64,000 nt of DNA from Streptomyces sp. 549 (GCF_030124175.1 NZ_JASKMT010000027.1:1-64000), one strand, 5' to 3'; positions 24,768 through 32,948 are shown, counted from the first letter of the stretch. Notes: generated by a model from the letters alone, not told the origin. Translations and numbers: made by a program.

Positions 24768-25526
24768 GTGACAGCACGTGCCCGCACCTGCCGTGCGGCT
24801 CTGGTGGCAGCGGTCTGCGCGGGTCTTGCGGCCACGGGTTCGGCCTGTGCCACCGAGGACCCCGACGAGGGCACCAACGGCGTCGGCAAGCTGTCCGCGG
24901 CGAAGATCGAGCGGTCCGCGAAGAAGGCCGCCGGCGCGGCCGAGGCGGTACGGCTGTCCGGCAGCATCATCAGCCAGGGCCGCACCTACCGCCTGGACAT
25001 GAGGCTCAACGACTCCGGGGGAGTGGGCGAGGTCTCCACGAAGGGCGGGTCCCGCTTCGAGCTGCTGCGCGTCGACGAGGACCTCTTCCTGAAAGCCGAC
25101 GCCGAGTTCTGGGTGCAGCAGGAGAAGGACGGCAAGGACTCCACCGAGGGCGACCGGGAGGCGGCCCGCAAGCTCGACGGCAAGTACGTGAAGGTGCCGC
25201 CCGGCGACCCGGCCTACAAGCAGCTCAGCGGCTTCACCGACATCAACGTGATGCTCGACGGACTGCTCGTCCTGGACGGCGCACGGGCCACCGGGGAGCG
25301 CGGCGAGGTCGGCGGGGTCAGGACGGTACGGGTCACCGGTGCCGACGGGGAGGGCGGCAAGCTCGACGTGGCGCTCATCGGCACGCCCTACCCGCTGCGG
25401 CTGGAGCGCGGCGGCGGCGGGGGAGTGGTGGAGATGGCCGACTGGGACAAGGAGTTCCCGCTGCGGGCCCCGGACAAGAACCAGGTCGTCGACTACGGCC
25501 GCCAGATCACCGCCGGCGGCGACTGA
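24768..25526 (+). CDS. Putative lipoprotein, LppX/LprAFG-like
   Basis: A 252-residue exported protein. The GTG at 24768 follows AGGAGG (24752-24757). The signal peptide has Arg residues at 4, 6 and 9, a hydrophobic core and a weak lipobox ending GSAC near residue 24; other Cys are absent from the mature part. The body (SGSIISQGRTYRLDMRL... FELLRVDEDLFLKAD... KYVKVPPGDPAY) resembles the LppX/LprG fold, which carries lipids or glycolipids in mycobacteria. The ligand is unknown; the fold assignment is by motif resemblance only. Confidence 0.7.
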   Translation: MTARARTCRAALVAAVCAGLAATGSACATEDPDEGTNGVGKLSAAKIERSAKKAAGAAEAVRLSGSIISQGRTYRLDMRLNDSGGVGEVSTKGGSRFELLRVDEDLFLKADAEFWVQQEKDGKDSTEGDREAARKLDGKYVKVPPGDPAYKQLSGFTDINVMLDGLLVLDGARATGERGEVGGVRTVRVTGADGEGGKLDVALIGTPYPLRLERGGGGGVVEMADWDKEFPLRAPDKNQVVDYGRQITAGGD

Positions 25527-25566
25527 CCGCTCGGGCGGCTGCCGGCCGGCAGCCCGCCGACGCGGT

Positions 25567-26181
25567 TCAGCGCCGCTTGCGTCCCCGCAGCAGCAGACGC
25601 GGCAGCGCCGCCGGGGCGAGGCGGCTGGTGGTGGCGGGCGTCGGCAGCGGCACGGCGGCGGTGGACGTGGCGGGCATGTCGCCCGGCCGCTGCTCCGCCT
25701 CCCCGGCCGGTTCCAGGCGCAGCACCCGGCAGTCGCGCTGCCAGCGGTCGAGCACGGTCTCGAAGTCGGGCGCGTTGAGCCGCTTGCCCTTCAGCTCCTC
25801 GGCCGCCGCCTGCCACCGCTCACCGCCCGGGGCGAGTTCCACCACCCGGGCCGGCCAGACGACCAGCCGACCGCCCTTGTCCTTGCTGCGGGCCGTCACC
25901 GTGGCGGTGCCGCCGTCGACCAGGCCGAGCCCGGCCAGCGGCTGCTCCTGCGGCCCGGTGACCGCGTCCTCGTCCGCGTCCGCCGCGCCGACCACGCAGA
26001 CCGCGCCCTCGTGCCACACGTGCCACAGCGGCCGGGCCGGGCCCTGCGGGCCGCGGACCCACACCAGCGCGGACTTCTTCGCCGACTCCTCGATCAGGGC
26101 CCGATCGTGCAGTGCCCGTTCGTGCACGGCACTGTCGCTCGGGGCCCGGTCGGACGACGGCTGCTCGGCGGTCTCGGTCAT
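25567..26181 (-). CDS. Conserved actinobacterial hypothetical protein
   Basis: A 204-residue soluble protein. A variable acidic N-terminus is followed by a conserved core with KKSALVWVRGPQGPARPLWH, TARSKDKGGRLVVWPARVVEL and DCRVLRLEP, alternating strands that suggest a split beta-barrel of the pyridoxamine-oxidase-like kind; no cofactor motif is certain. The last ~45 residues are Pro/Ala/Arg-rich. The ATG at 26181 seems leaderless. Convergent with the lipoprotein gene, 40 nt apart. Function unknown. Confidence 0.7.
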   Translation of the reverse strand: MTETAEQPSSDRAPSDSAVHERALHDRALIEESAKKSALVWVRGPQGPARPLWHVWHEGAVCVVGAADADEDAVTGPQEQPLAGLGLVDGGTATVTARSKDKGGRLVVWPARVVELAPGGERWQAAAEELKGKRLNAPDFETVLDRWQRDCRVLRLEPAGEAEQRPGDMPATSTAAVPLPTPATTSRLAPAALPRLLLRGRKRR

Positions 26182-26187
26182 GGGCAG

Positions 26188-26193
26188 ACCCTA
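26188..26193 (-). promoter_or_regulatory. -10-like element, probable leaderless start of the hypothetical gene
   Basis: TAGGGT on the minus strand ends 6 nt before the ATG at 26181. Confidence 0.45.
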
Positions 26194-26330
26194 CCCGCAG
26201 GCAGGCCGGCTCAAGGCTCCGTCCCGCAGCATGAAACGTCAGTACCGCGTGACCGGAACGAGCCTTACTCTGGGCGGGCAGGCCGCGTGGTACCGACATC
26301 TCCATGCGCCCGGACCTGAGAGGAGCCGTC

Positions 26331-27326
26331 GTGCCCGCCGCCGAGCAGCGCGTCCCCCGCCCCGAACCGGCCCCCGGCTCCGCCCGGCCCGGCCGGGGCG
26401 TCGACCTGTTCCTGCTCACGGTCGCCATCTCCGGCATCTCGCTGTCCGCGCCGCTCATCGCGGCGACCGCCGCCCCCGCGCTGGCCATCGCGTTCTGGCG
26501 GAACGCCATGGCGATGGGCGTGCTGACCCCCGTCGCCCTGCTGCGGCACCGGTCGGAGCTGCGCCGCATGAGCCGCCGCACCTGGCTGCTGGCCGGTGCG
26601 GCCGGGGCGCTGCTGGCGCTGCACTTCGCGCTGTGGCTGCCCAGCCTGCACATGACGTCGGTGGCGTCCTCCACGGCCCTGGTCACCACCACCCCGATCT
26701 GGACCACCGTGCTCCTGCGGATGCGCGGCCACCGGCCCCCGCGGATGGTCTGGGCGGGCATCGGCATCGCCTTCCTCGGCGTCCTGCTGCTGACCGGTGT
26801 GGACCTGTCGCTGTCGCCGCGCGCCCTGGCGGGCGACGCACTGGCGCTGGCCGGCGGCATGGCCGCGGCGGGCTACGTGCTGCTCGGTGCCGAGGTCCGC
26901 CGCACGGTCTCCACCACGGCCTACACCTTCGTCTGCTACGGCACGACCGCCCTCCTGCTGCTGGTCGCCTGCCTGGTCAGCGGAGCCGACCTGGGCGGCG
27001 GGTACAGCGCCGAGACGTGGCTGAAGCTGGCCGTGCTGACGGTTGCCGCCCAGTTGCTCGGCCACTCGCTGCTCAACCGGGTGGTGCGCGGCCTCGGCCC
27101 GTCGGTGACCTCCACCGCCATCCTGCTGGAGACACCCGGCGCCGCTCTCATCGCGGCCCTGTGGCTCGGGCAGACGCCGCCGTTGGTGGCCTACCCGGCG
27201 CTCGCCGTGATCATGGTCGGCCTGCTGGTGGTGCTGCGCGCCTCCGGCCGCTCGGCCGATCCGCAGCCCGCCGTACCGCTGCCGACGCCCGCCCAGTCCC
27301 CCGCCCCGGCCCGCACCGAGCAGTGA
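26331..27326 (+). CDS. EamA/DMT-superfamily transporter
   Basis: A 331-residue integral membrane protein with about ten hydrophobic helices in two EamA repeats (about residues 25-155 and 165-300). Characteristic segments are LALAIAFWRNAMAMGVLTP, LALHFALWLPSLHMTSVASSTALV in repeat one, and VTSTAILLETPGAALIAALWLGQ in repeat two. It should export or import a small metabolite across the cytoplasmic membrane; the substrate cannot be deduced. The GTG at 26331 has GAGAGGAG upstream, preferred over the longer frame. The C-terminal tail is Pro-rich. Confidence 0.88.
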   Translation: MPAAEQRVPRPEPAPGSARPGRGVDLFLLTVAISGISLSAPLIAATAAPALAIAFWRNAMAMGVLTPVALLRHRSELRRMSRRTWLLAGAAGALLALHFALWLPSLHMTSVASSTALVTTTPIWTTVLLRMRGHRPPRMVWAGIGIAFLGVLLLTGVDLSLSPRALAGDALALAGGMAAAGYVLLGAEVRRTVSTTAYTFVCYGTTALLLLVACLVSGADLGGGYSAETWLKLAVLTVAAQLLGHSLLNRVVRGLGPSVTSTAILLETPGAALIAALWLGQTPPLVAYPALAVIMVGLLVVLRASGRSADPQPAVPLPTPAQSPAPARTEQ

Positions 27327-27398
27327 CCACCGGGCACTGAGGGCATTGAGGTCACTGAGCACCGGGCACCAAGCGCTGCCGGTGATCGCCCCGGAACA

Positions 27399-28247
27399 TC
27401 AGCCGCCGTGTCGTGCCTCCCCCTCCAGGTGGGCGCGGAAGGAGCGCGCGGGCCGACCGGTGAGGCGCTGGACGGTGTCGGTGACGCGGTCCTCGGACCC
27501 GCCGGCTATGGCACGGTCCAGGTCGGCCAGCATCGCGGAGAAGCCCGCCGGGATCACCGCCGCGAGGCGGTCGCGCATCTGCGCGTGGGACAGACGGCGG
27601 TGGACCACGGGCCGACCGGTCACCTCGGTGATGGCCGTGGCGACGTCGTCGTAGCTGAGCGCCTCCGGCCCGGTGAGGACCAGACCGTCGTTGGGGGCGT
27701 GCTCGACGGTCAGGCAGTGGACGGCGACGGCGGCGATGTCCTCGGCGGCGACGAACCCGACCCGGCCGCCCCCGGTCGCGCTGCTGATGACGCCGTCCTC
27801 GCGGATGCTCACGGCGTGCGTGTGGTCGCCGGTGAAGTTCTGCATGAACCACGAGGGGCGCAGTACCGCCCACTGCTCGAACAGGTCGGGCAGGGCCTGG
27901 TGCACCGCGCCCACCGCCGGCCCGCCCTCGGGGATGGCCGAGGAGCTGAGGAGCACCGCGCGCTGCACGCCGGCGGCGCGGGCCTGCCGGAGGAACGGCA
28001 GCATGACCGCCGCCGGGTCCAGGTCGCCCGGGGGCGGTATGAGGTAGACGCGGTCGACTCCGTCGAGCGCCGCGGCGTGGGTGGCGGGGGCGTACCAGTC
28101 GAAACGGGCCGCCTCCGTGCCGGGGACGGGTGTGGCGTTGCGGCTGGCGGCTCTGACACGGTGGCCGGCGGCCGCCAGCTGCGCGGCGGTGCGGCTGCCG
28201 GTGGTGCCGGTCGCGCCGATGACCAGAGTGGTGCCGGTGGTGTTCAT
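27399..28247 (-). CDS. NmrA-like NAD(P)-binding protein
   Basis: A 282-residue Rossmann protein of the atypical short-chain dehydrogenase (NmrA/QOR2) type. GATGTTGS near residue 11 is the dinucleotide loop. The middle has GVDRVYLIPPPGDLDPAAV and ARAAGVQRAVLLSSSA; the catalytic Tyr-x3-Lys of classical SDRs is absent, so it may be a redox sensor or a reductase of unknown substrate. GGGAGCATGCG precedes the ATG, and the start codon overlaps the end of a decayed SnoaL-like gene (ATGA). It is divergent from a TetR gene across two operators, so it is probably repressed by that protein. Confidence 0.85.
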   Translation of the reverse strand: MNTTGTTLVIGATGTTGSRTAAQLAAAGHRVRAASRNATPVPGTEAARFDWYAPATHAAALDGVDRVYLIPPPGDLDPAAVMLPFLRQARAAGVQRAVLLSSSAIPEGGPAVGAVHQALPDLFEQWAVLRPSWFMQNFTGDHTHAVSIREDGVISSATGGGRVGFVAAEDIAAVAVHCLTVEHAPNDGLVLTGPEALSYDDVATAITEVTGRPVVHRRLSHAQMRDRLAAVIPAGFSAMLADLDRAIAGGSEDRVTDTVQRLTGRPARSFRAHLEGEARHGG

Positions 28248-28405
28248 CGCATGCTCCCGGTGGAGTCGGTGCCCGGTTCGAGGGCGGCGAGGGGGTTCCA
28301 GATGTCGCGGCAGCGGGTGACGCCCCCGTCCCGAACCGTCACGACGGCGACGCAGGTCGTGGCGAAGGGGCGGTGGGCGAGTAGGATGCGGACCCGGGGT
28401 CCGGT
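28244..28405 (-). pseudogene. C-terminal remnant of a SnoaL-like (NTF2-fold) gene
   Basis: An open stretch of 53 codons between an in-frame TAA and a TGA. The TGA overlaps the NmrA-like start codon in an ATGA arrangement, as is normal for two coupled genes. The translation, including VVTVRDGGVTRCRD and DIWNPLAALEPG, matches the end of SnoaL-like proteins that often sit in operons with NmrA-like genes. The N-terminal two thirds are missing and no ATG or good start lies upstream, because the TetR operator region now begins there. A deletion that joined the promoter to the gene's 3' end is the simplest reading. Confidence 0.65.
28389..28403. promoter_or_regulatory. Palindromic operator 1 (probable TetR site)
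   Basis: CGGACCCGGGGTCCG, a palindrome around one central base, with the same half-site (CGGACC) as operator 2. The centres are 26 bp apart. Confidence 0.65.
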
Positions 28406-28413
28406 TTAACAAT

Positions 28414-28430
28414 ACGGACCCTGGGTCCGT
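28414..28430. promoter_or_regulatory. Palindromic operator 2 (probable TetR site)
   Basis: ACGGACCCTGGGTCCGT, a 17-bp palindrome around a central base, 20 bp before the TetR start codon. The AT-rich GTTTAACAATA between the two operators is the likely -10 region for one or both divergent genes, so binding would block transcription both ways. Confidence 0.72.
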
Positions 28431-28450
28431 TTCGCAAATGGAGAAGCAGC

Positions 28451-29059
28451 ATGCCGGAACGCAAGCCCCGCAAGGACGCCGCCCGCAACCGGGAGGCCGT
28501 CCTCGTGGCCGCCGACGCCCTCTTCGCCCGCCGCGAGAGCCCCGAAGACGTCACCATGGCCGACATCGCAGCAGCGGCCGGCGTCGGCAAGGGAACCCTC
28601 TTCCGCGCCTTCGGTGATCGCCTGGGACTGCTCCGCGCGCTGTACGAGGCGCGGCTCGAACCGGTCAGGGAGGCCGTCGAGGCCGGCCCGCCGCCCCTGG
28701 GGCCCACCACCCCGCCGCGGCAGCGGGTGATCGCCCTGCTCGACGCCGTCCTCTGCTTCAAGCTCGACAACCGCCGCCTCGCCCTGGCTCTGGAGGAAGG
28801 CGGGAGCGGAAGCCCGTACCAGGCGGAGCACTACGAGCGATGGCACGGACTGCTCCGGGGCGTACTGGACCAGATCCCCGGCATGTCCGACAGCGACTTC
28901 ACCGCCCACGCCCTGCTCGCCGCCACCCGGGCCGACCTCGTCGAGCACCTGGCCGGTCAGGGGCGTGCGCCGCGCGAGAGAACGCGCGCGCAGTTGGCGG
29001 ACTTCGCCACCAGGGTCCTGACCGCAGGGCCTTCCGAGGGAAGCACCGCCGAGCGCTGA
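28451..29059 (+). CDS. TetR-family transcriptional regulator (divergent from NmrA-like gene)
   Basis: A 202-residue repressor. The N-terminal helix-turn-helix is typical: NREAVLVAADALFARRE then VTMADIAAAAGVGKGTLFRAFGDRLGLL (about residues 13-62). The ligand-binding C-terminal domain is poorly conserved, with LDAVLCFKLDNRRLALALEEGG. GGAGAAGCAGC precedes the ATG. It should bind the two CGGACC palindromes in the 203-bp divergent region and control itself and the NmrA-like gene. The inducer is unknown. Confidence 0.9.
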   Translation: MPERKPRKDAARNREAVLVAADALFARRESPEDVTMADIAAAAGVGKGTLFRAFGDRLGLLRALYEARLEPVREAVEAGPPPLGPTTPPRQRVIALLDAVLCFKLDNRRLALALEEGGSGSPYQAEHYERWHGLLRGVLDQIPGMSDSDFTAHALLAATRADLVEHLAGQGRAPRERTRAQLADFATRVLTAGPSEGSTAER

Positions 29060-29144
29060 CCGGGACCGGGCGGGCTCCTGACGCGCGGAGCTGCCTGCGG
29101 CTCGGGCCGGGCCGCCCGAGACGCTGCCCGGCCCGTGCGGGCCG

Positions 29145-30257
29145 TCAGAGCCAGCCGTTGCGCTTGAAGCCGCGGTGGATGGCGTAGCAGATGGCCAGGA
29201 TCGTGCACAGCACGGCCGGGTAGCCGTACTTCCACTCCAGCTCCGGCATGTAGGAGAAGTTCATGCCGTAGATCCCGGCGATCATGGTCGGCACGGCGAA
29301 GATCGCCGCCCAGGCGGTGATCTTTCGCATGTCCTCGTTCTGCGCGACCGTCGCCTGCGCCAGGTTCGCCTGGAGGATCGAGTTGAGCAGGTCGTCGAAG
29401 GACAGCACCTGCTCGGTGACCCGGGTGAGGTGGTCGGCGACGTCCCGGAAGTAGTTCTGGATGTCCGGGTCGATCACCCGCATCGGACGCTCGCTCAGCA
29501 GCTGCATCGGCCGCAGCAGCGGCGACACGGCCCGCTTGAAGCCCAGCACCTCCCGCTTCAGCTGGTAGATGCGCCCCGCGTCGCCGCCGCGCGCCGACCG
29601 GCCGCCGGGCGGGGAGAAGACGTCCGTCTCCACCTCGTCGATGTCGTTCTGCACCGCGTCGGCCACCGCCAGGTAACCGTCGACCACCTGGTCGGCGATG
29701 GCGTGCAGCACCGCGGACGGGCCCTTGGCCAGCAGCTCCGGGTCGTCCTCCAGGCGGTGCCGAAGCGAGCGCAGCGAGCCCTGCACCCCGTGCCGGACGG
29801 TGATGATGTAGTCCCGGCCGGTGAAGCACATCACCTCGCCGGTCTCCACCACCTGGCTGCTGGCGGTCAGCTCCGCGTGCTCCACGTAGTGCAGCGTCTT
29901 GATGACGGTGAACACCGAGTCGTCGTAGCGCTCCAGCTTGGGCCGCTGGTGGGCCTGCACCGCGTCCTCCACGGCGAGCGGGTGCAGCCCGAACTCCTGG
30001 GCGATGCCGGAGAACTCCTGCTCGGTGGGCTCGTGCAGCCCTATCCAGACGAACTCCTGCCCGTCCCCGGCGCGCACCCGGCGCAGGGCATCGGCCGGGG
30101 ACAGCGCCTCGCTGCACCGGCGTCCCGCGCGGTAGACCGCGCAGTCCACCACCGCGCTGCGGGCCCCGCCGTCCTCACGCACGCTCTTGTAGGCGCCGGA
30201 GCGCTCCCGGCGGCGGACCGGGCGCACCGCGGCGCGCAGGTCACGGATCATCGACAT
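29145..30257 (-). CDS. corA: CorA-type magnesium/cobalt transporter
   Basis: A 370-residue pentameric channel subunit for Mg2+ (and Co2+ or Ni2+). The long N-terminal cytoplasmic domain is followed by two C-terminal membrane helices, the first ending in the selectivity signature YGMNF with the MPE loop after it. The stalk helix NILQANLAQATVAQNEDMRKIT is typical. It starts with ATG 30257 (or the in-frame ATG two codons on), with GAAGGAG upstream. The leader is long and contains a 19-codon ORF and a hairpin, so regulation at the RNA level is likely. Confidence 0.92.
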   Translation of the reverse strand: MSMIRDLRAAVRPVRRRERSGAYKSVREDGGARSAVVDCAVYRAGRRCSEALSPADALRRVRAGDGQEFVWIGLHEPTEQEFSGIAQEFGLHPLAVEDAVQAHQRPKLERYDDSVFTVIKTLHYVEHAELTASSQVVETGEVMCFTGRDYIITVRHGVQGSLRSLRHRLEDDPELLAKGPSAVLHAIADQVVDGYLAVADAVQNDIDEVETDVFSPPGGRSARGGDAGRIYQLKREVLGFKRAVSPLLRPMQLLSERPMRVIDPDIQNYFRDVADHLTRVTEQVLSFDDLLNSILQANLAQATVAQNEDMRKITAWAAIFAVPTMIAGIYGMNFSYMPELEWKYGYPAVLCTILAICYAIHRGFKRNGWL

Positions 30258-30329
30258 GCTGGGCTCCTTCGCGGACGTTCACGCGGAACGAGCGGCCAGC
30301 GGCTGGGGGACCCGAGCGGGGGCGGCCGG

Positions 30330-30353
30330 GTGCCCGCGGCACACCGCGGGCAC
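30330..30353 (-). terminator. Hairpin in the corA leader (candidate attenuator)
   Basis: A perfect 10-bp stem, GTGCCCGCGG with CCGCGGGCAC, and a 4-nt loop, between the short leader ORF and the corA start. A G/C-rich stretch rather than a U-tract follows, so it is not a classic intrinsic terminator. Confidence 0.5.
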
Positions 30354-30462
30354 AGGGGACGCACACAGAGACGGGTCGGCAGGAAACGCTGCCTGGATTA
30401 GGGACCTACGGCAGGACCGCGACACTGGGGGCCGGGCCGGGGGTCTCCAAAGCGGGCACCGA

Positions 30463-30522
30463 TCAGGTAAGCCGCTGCCGGTACGGATGGTGGCTGCTAC
30501 TGCACGGTCGACTTGGATCCAT
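30463..30522 (-). CDS. Putative 19-residue leader peptide upstream of corA
   Basis: ATG at 30522 preceded by GGAGGAGGTGGGG, one of the best ribosome sites in the window, and ended by TGA at 30463-30465. The peptide is MDPSRPCSSSHHPYRQRLT, with three prolines, three arginines and a run of Ser/His codons. It ends about 205 nt before corA, with the 30330-30353 hairpin between. By analogy with leader peptides that control bacterial Mg2+ transporters through ribosome stalling, it may set corA expression. That role is inference; the ORF and its ribosome site are seen. The rest of the 430-bp gap to 30687 holds no gene. Confidence 0.5.
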   Translation of the reverse strand: MDPSRPCSSSHHPYRQRLT

Positions 30523-30653
30523 GCGAGCCCCACCTCCTCCGGCCGATCCCCTGAGGGATGACGTGCACAGGTCTGAACGGACCCGGCAAGAACCGCCACC
30601 GTAGCACCGGCGCACTGTCCGGCCTGCGCGGAACGGCCCTCGGCGGGCACTTC

Positions 30654-30681
30654 TTTGCCCAATCCATACGAGGCATAAACT
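30654..30681 (+). promoter_or_regulatory. Promoter, probable leaderless start of the SUFU-domain gene
   Basis: TTTGCC (30654-30659) and TAAACT (30676-30681) are 16 bp apart, and the ATG at 30688 falls on the expected transcription start. Confidence 0.6.
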
Positions 30682-30687
30682 CGCCGC

Positions 30688-31296
30688 ATGACACGTGTTC
30701 TCGAACTGGTCGAAGCCCGGCTGCACTCGGCGCTCGGCGAGCCGGACGCCAGGGCGTCGGTGACGTTCCTCGGCACCGACCGGATCGAGGTGCTGCGCTT
30801 CCCCGGCGAGGAACCGTCCGGCCCGCTCGTCCGCTACGCCACGCTCGGCATGTCCGCCGCGCCGATGGCCGACCCGGCGGCCCTGCTCGCCGACCCCGAC
30901 CGCGGCCCGCGCGCCGAACTGCTGCTGTCGGTGCGGGCGGTGGCCAAGGAGGTCGCCGACACCGACAAGGTGCTCAGGGCGCTCGCGGTGCTCGCCGCCT
31001 CCCCGCAGGTCGAGGGGGTGGTGGTGGCCCCCGGCGCGTCCCTCGACCTGGGCGAGCCGCTGTGGCCGGGCGCTCCCTTCCAGTCGGTGCTGGTCGGCGA
31101 ACCGGGCGGCCTGGTCGCAGACCTGGAACTGGACGAGCCGGCGGACCCGGTCCGCTTCCTCCCGCTGCTGCCCATGACCCCCAACGAGGCGGCCTGGAAA
31201 CGCGTCCAGGGAGCGCAGGCGCTGGAGGAGCGCTGGCTCGCCCGCGGCACGGACCTGCGCGACCCGCGTCGTGCATCCGTACCCCTGACCGGGTGA
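30688..31296 (+). CDS. Suppressor-of-fused (SUFU) domain protein
   Basis: A 202-residue soluble protein with the SUFU-like fold: VRYATLGMSAAP early (about residues 48-59), RAELLLSVRAVAKEVADTDKVLRALAVLAASP, and FLPLLPMTPNEAAWKRVQGAQALEERW near the end, the conserved stretch in bacterial SUFU proteins. In animals SUFU binds transcription factors; bacterial members are often immunity proteins or of unknown role. No toxin gene is adjacent. The gene appears leaderless. Confidence 0.8.
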   Translation: MTRVLELVEARLHSALGEPDARASVTFLGTDRIEVLRFPGEEPSGPLVRYATLGMSAAPMADPAALLADPDRGPRAELLLSVRAVAKEVADTDKVLRALAVLAASPQVEGVVVAPGASLDLGEPLWPGAPFQSVLVGEPGGLVADLELDEPADPVRFLPLLPMTPNEAAWKRVQGAQALEERWLARGTDLRDPRRASVPLTG

Positions 31297-31339
31297 TCGT
31301 CCTTGACTGGGGGGCCGCGGGGTAGGACCGTGGACACCT

Positions 31340-31978
31340 ATGAGGGGCGAACCCAGTTGCCCGAAGTGCGGTGGCCGGGTCAGGGCGCCCGGTCTCTTCG
31401 CCGACTCCTGGCAGTGCGACGTGCACGGCACGGTGCACCCGCTGCAGCCGGTGCTCCCGCCGAGCGTCGAGGCGCTCGGTGTGGTCGTCAACCGCACCCA
31501 TGTCCCCGTCTGGATGCCGTGGCCGCTGCCGGTGGGCTGGCTGTTCACCGGTGTCGCCTGCGCGGGTGACGACCGCAGCGGGGGCCGCGCCACCGCCGTC
31601 GCCTGCTCCGGACCGGCTCCGCTCGGCGGACCGGGCGAGCTGCTGCTGATCGCCGAGGAGCTGGGCGTCGGCCTCGGCGCCCGCTACGCGGGCCTGCCCG
31701 GGCCCGACCCCGGGCCGCACATGGCGGTCGAGAAGCCGCCGCACGCCAAGGTGCTGGCCGGCGGGCGCCCCACCCCGCTGTGGAACGTGCAGGGCGTGCC
31801 GGAGGACCGGGCCGTGTTCGCCGGTGAGGCGTGCGGGCTGTGGCTGTGGGCGGTCGTCTGGCCCGAGCAGTCCGGGCTGCTGATGTACGACGAACTGGTG
31901 CTGACCGACCTGCGCGACGCCGGCGCCGAGGTCGACCTGCTGCCCTGCGGCGCGCTGTCCCCCCGCATCCTGGGCTGA
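31340..31978 (+). CDS. DUF6758 family protein with N-terminal zinc ribbon
   Basis: A 212-residue soluble protein. CPKCGGRV at residues 7-14 and the later WQCDVHG (about 24-30) could bind a metal as a small ribbon. The body is Trp/Pro-rich (PVWMPWPLPVGWLFTGVAC, CGLWLWAVVWPEQSGLLMYDELVLTDLRDAG). I recognise it as the DUF6758 family of Streptomyces; function unknown. It lies 43 nt after the SUFU gene and may share its message. Confidence 0.8.
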   Translation: MRGEPSCPKCGGRVRAPGLFADSWQCDVHGTVHPLQPVLPPSVEALGVVVNRTHVPVWMPWPLPVGWLFTGVACAGDDRSGGRATAVACSGPAPLGGPGELLLIAEELGVGLGARYAGLPGPDPGPHMAVEKPPHAKVLAGGRPTPLWNVQGVPEDRAVFAGEACGLWLWAVVWPEQSGLLMYDELVLTDLRDAGAEVDLLPCGALSPRILG

Positions 31979-32053
31979 CGCCCGCGGCCACGGCCGGTCG
32001 CCGCCCCTGACCCGGCCCCCGTCCCGGGCAGGGGCCGCCGCAACGGCGTGCTC

Positions 32054-32059
32054 TACCCT
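32054..32059 (+). promoter_or_regulatory. -10-like element upstream of the PHP gene
   Basis: TACCCT lies 43 nt before the GTG start, predicting a short leader that contains GGGAG. Confidence 0.35.
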
Positions 32060-32102
32060 GGGACCTCGTCCCGTCCGTCCCCGTGCCGTGGGAGTCACGC
32101 CT

Positions 32103-32948
32103 GTGCGCATCGACCTGCACACCCACTCCACCGCGTCCGACGGGACCGACACCCCGGCCGAGCTGATCCGCAACGCCGCAGCCGCGGGGCTCGACGTGGT
32201 GGCCCTCACCGACCACGACACCGTCGGCGGCCACCGGGAGGCCGCGTCGGCGCTGCCGGCCGGACTGACACTGGTCACCGGAGCCGAACTGTCCTGCCGC
32301 CTCGACGGCGTCGGCCTGCACATGCTCGCGTACCTCTTCGACCCGCTGGAGCCGCGCCTGGCCGCGGAGCGCGAACTGGTCCGCGACGACCGGGTGCCCC
32401 GGGCCCGCGCGATGGTGGAGAAGCTGCGCGAGCGGGGCGTGCCCGTCACCTGGGAGCGGGTCTGCGAGATCGCCGGCGACGGCGCCATGGGCCGCCCGCA
32501 CATCGCCACCGCACTCGTCGAGGCGGGCGTCGTGGACACCGTCTCGGAGGCCTTCACCGCCGACTTCATCGGCAACGACGGCCGGGCGTACGTCGACAAG
32601 CACGAGCTGGACCCGTTCGACGCGCTGCGCCTGGTCCGCGACGCGGGCGGCGTCACCGTGCTGGCCCACCCGCTGGCGGCCACCCGCGGGCCGTGCCTGT
32701 CGGAGAAGTCCGTCGCCGAGCTGGCCGAGGCCGGGCTGGACGGCCTGGAGGCCGACCACATGGACCACGACGAGGCGACCCGGGCCCGGCTGCGCGGCCT
32801 CGCCGCCGACCTGTCGCTGCTGGTGACCGGCTCCAGCGACTACCACGGCAGCCGCAAGACCTGCCGACTCGGTGACCACACCACCGCGCCGGACGTGTAC
32901 GCCGAGATCGCCGCCCGGGCCACGGGAGCGTCGCCGCTCACCGGCTGA
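32103..32948 (+). CDS. PHP-domain phosphoesterase
   Basis: A 281-residue metal-dependent phosphoesterase. The PHP signature begins at once: RIDLHTHSTASDGTD (HxH), then ALTDHDTVGGHREA, a GAELS motif, HIATALV, VLAHPLA and SSDYHG near the end, which together provide the trinuclear metal ligands. The layout fits the YciV/RNase AM-like group that cleaves 3',5'-nucleoside bisphosphates or RNA 5' ends. The GTG at 32103 places the HxH motif near the N-terminus as in the family. Confidence 0.88.
   Translation: MRIDLHTHSTASDGTDTPAELIRNAAAAGLDVVALTDHDTVGGHREAASALPAGLTLVTGAELSCRLDGVGLHMLAYLFDPLEPRLAAERELVRDDRVPRARAMVEKLRERGVPVTWERVCEIAGDGAMGRPHIATALVEAGVVDTVSEAFTADFIGNDGRAYVDKHELDPFDALRLVRDAGGVTVLAHPLAATRGPCLSEKSVAELAEAGLDGLEADHMDHDEATRARLRGLAADLSLLVTGSSDYHGSRKTCRLGDHTTAPDVYAEIAARATGASPLTG

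Noticed and set aside
30258..30462. Magnesium riboswitch (M-box) in the corA leader
   Set aside because: The conserved M-box helices and core could not be recognised by eye; only one simple hairpin and a short ORF are evident.
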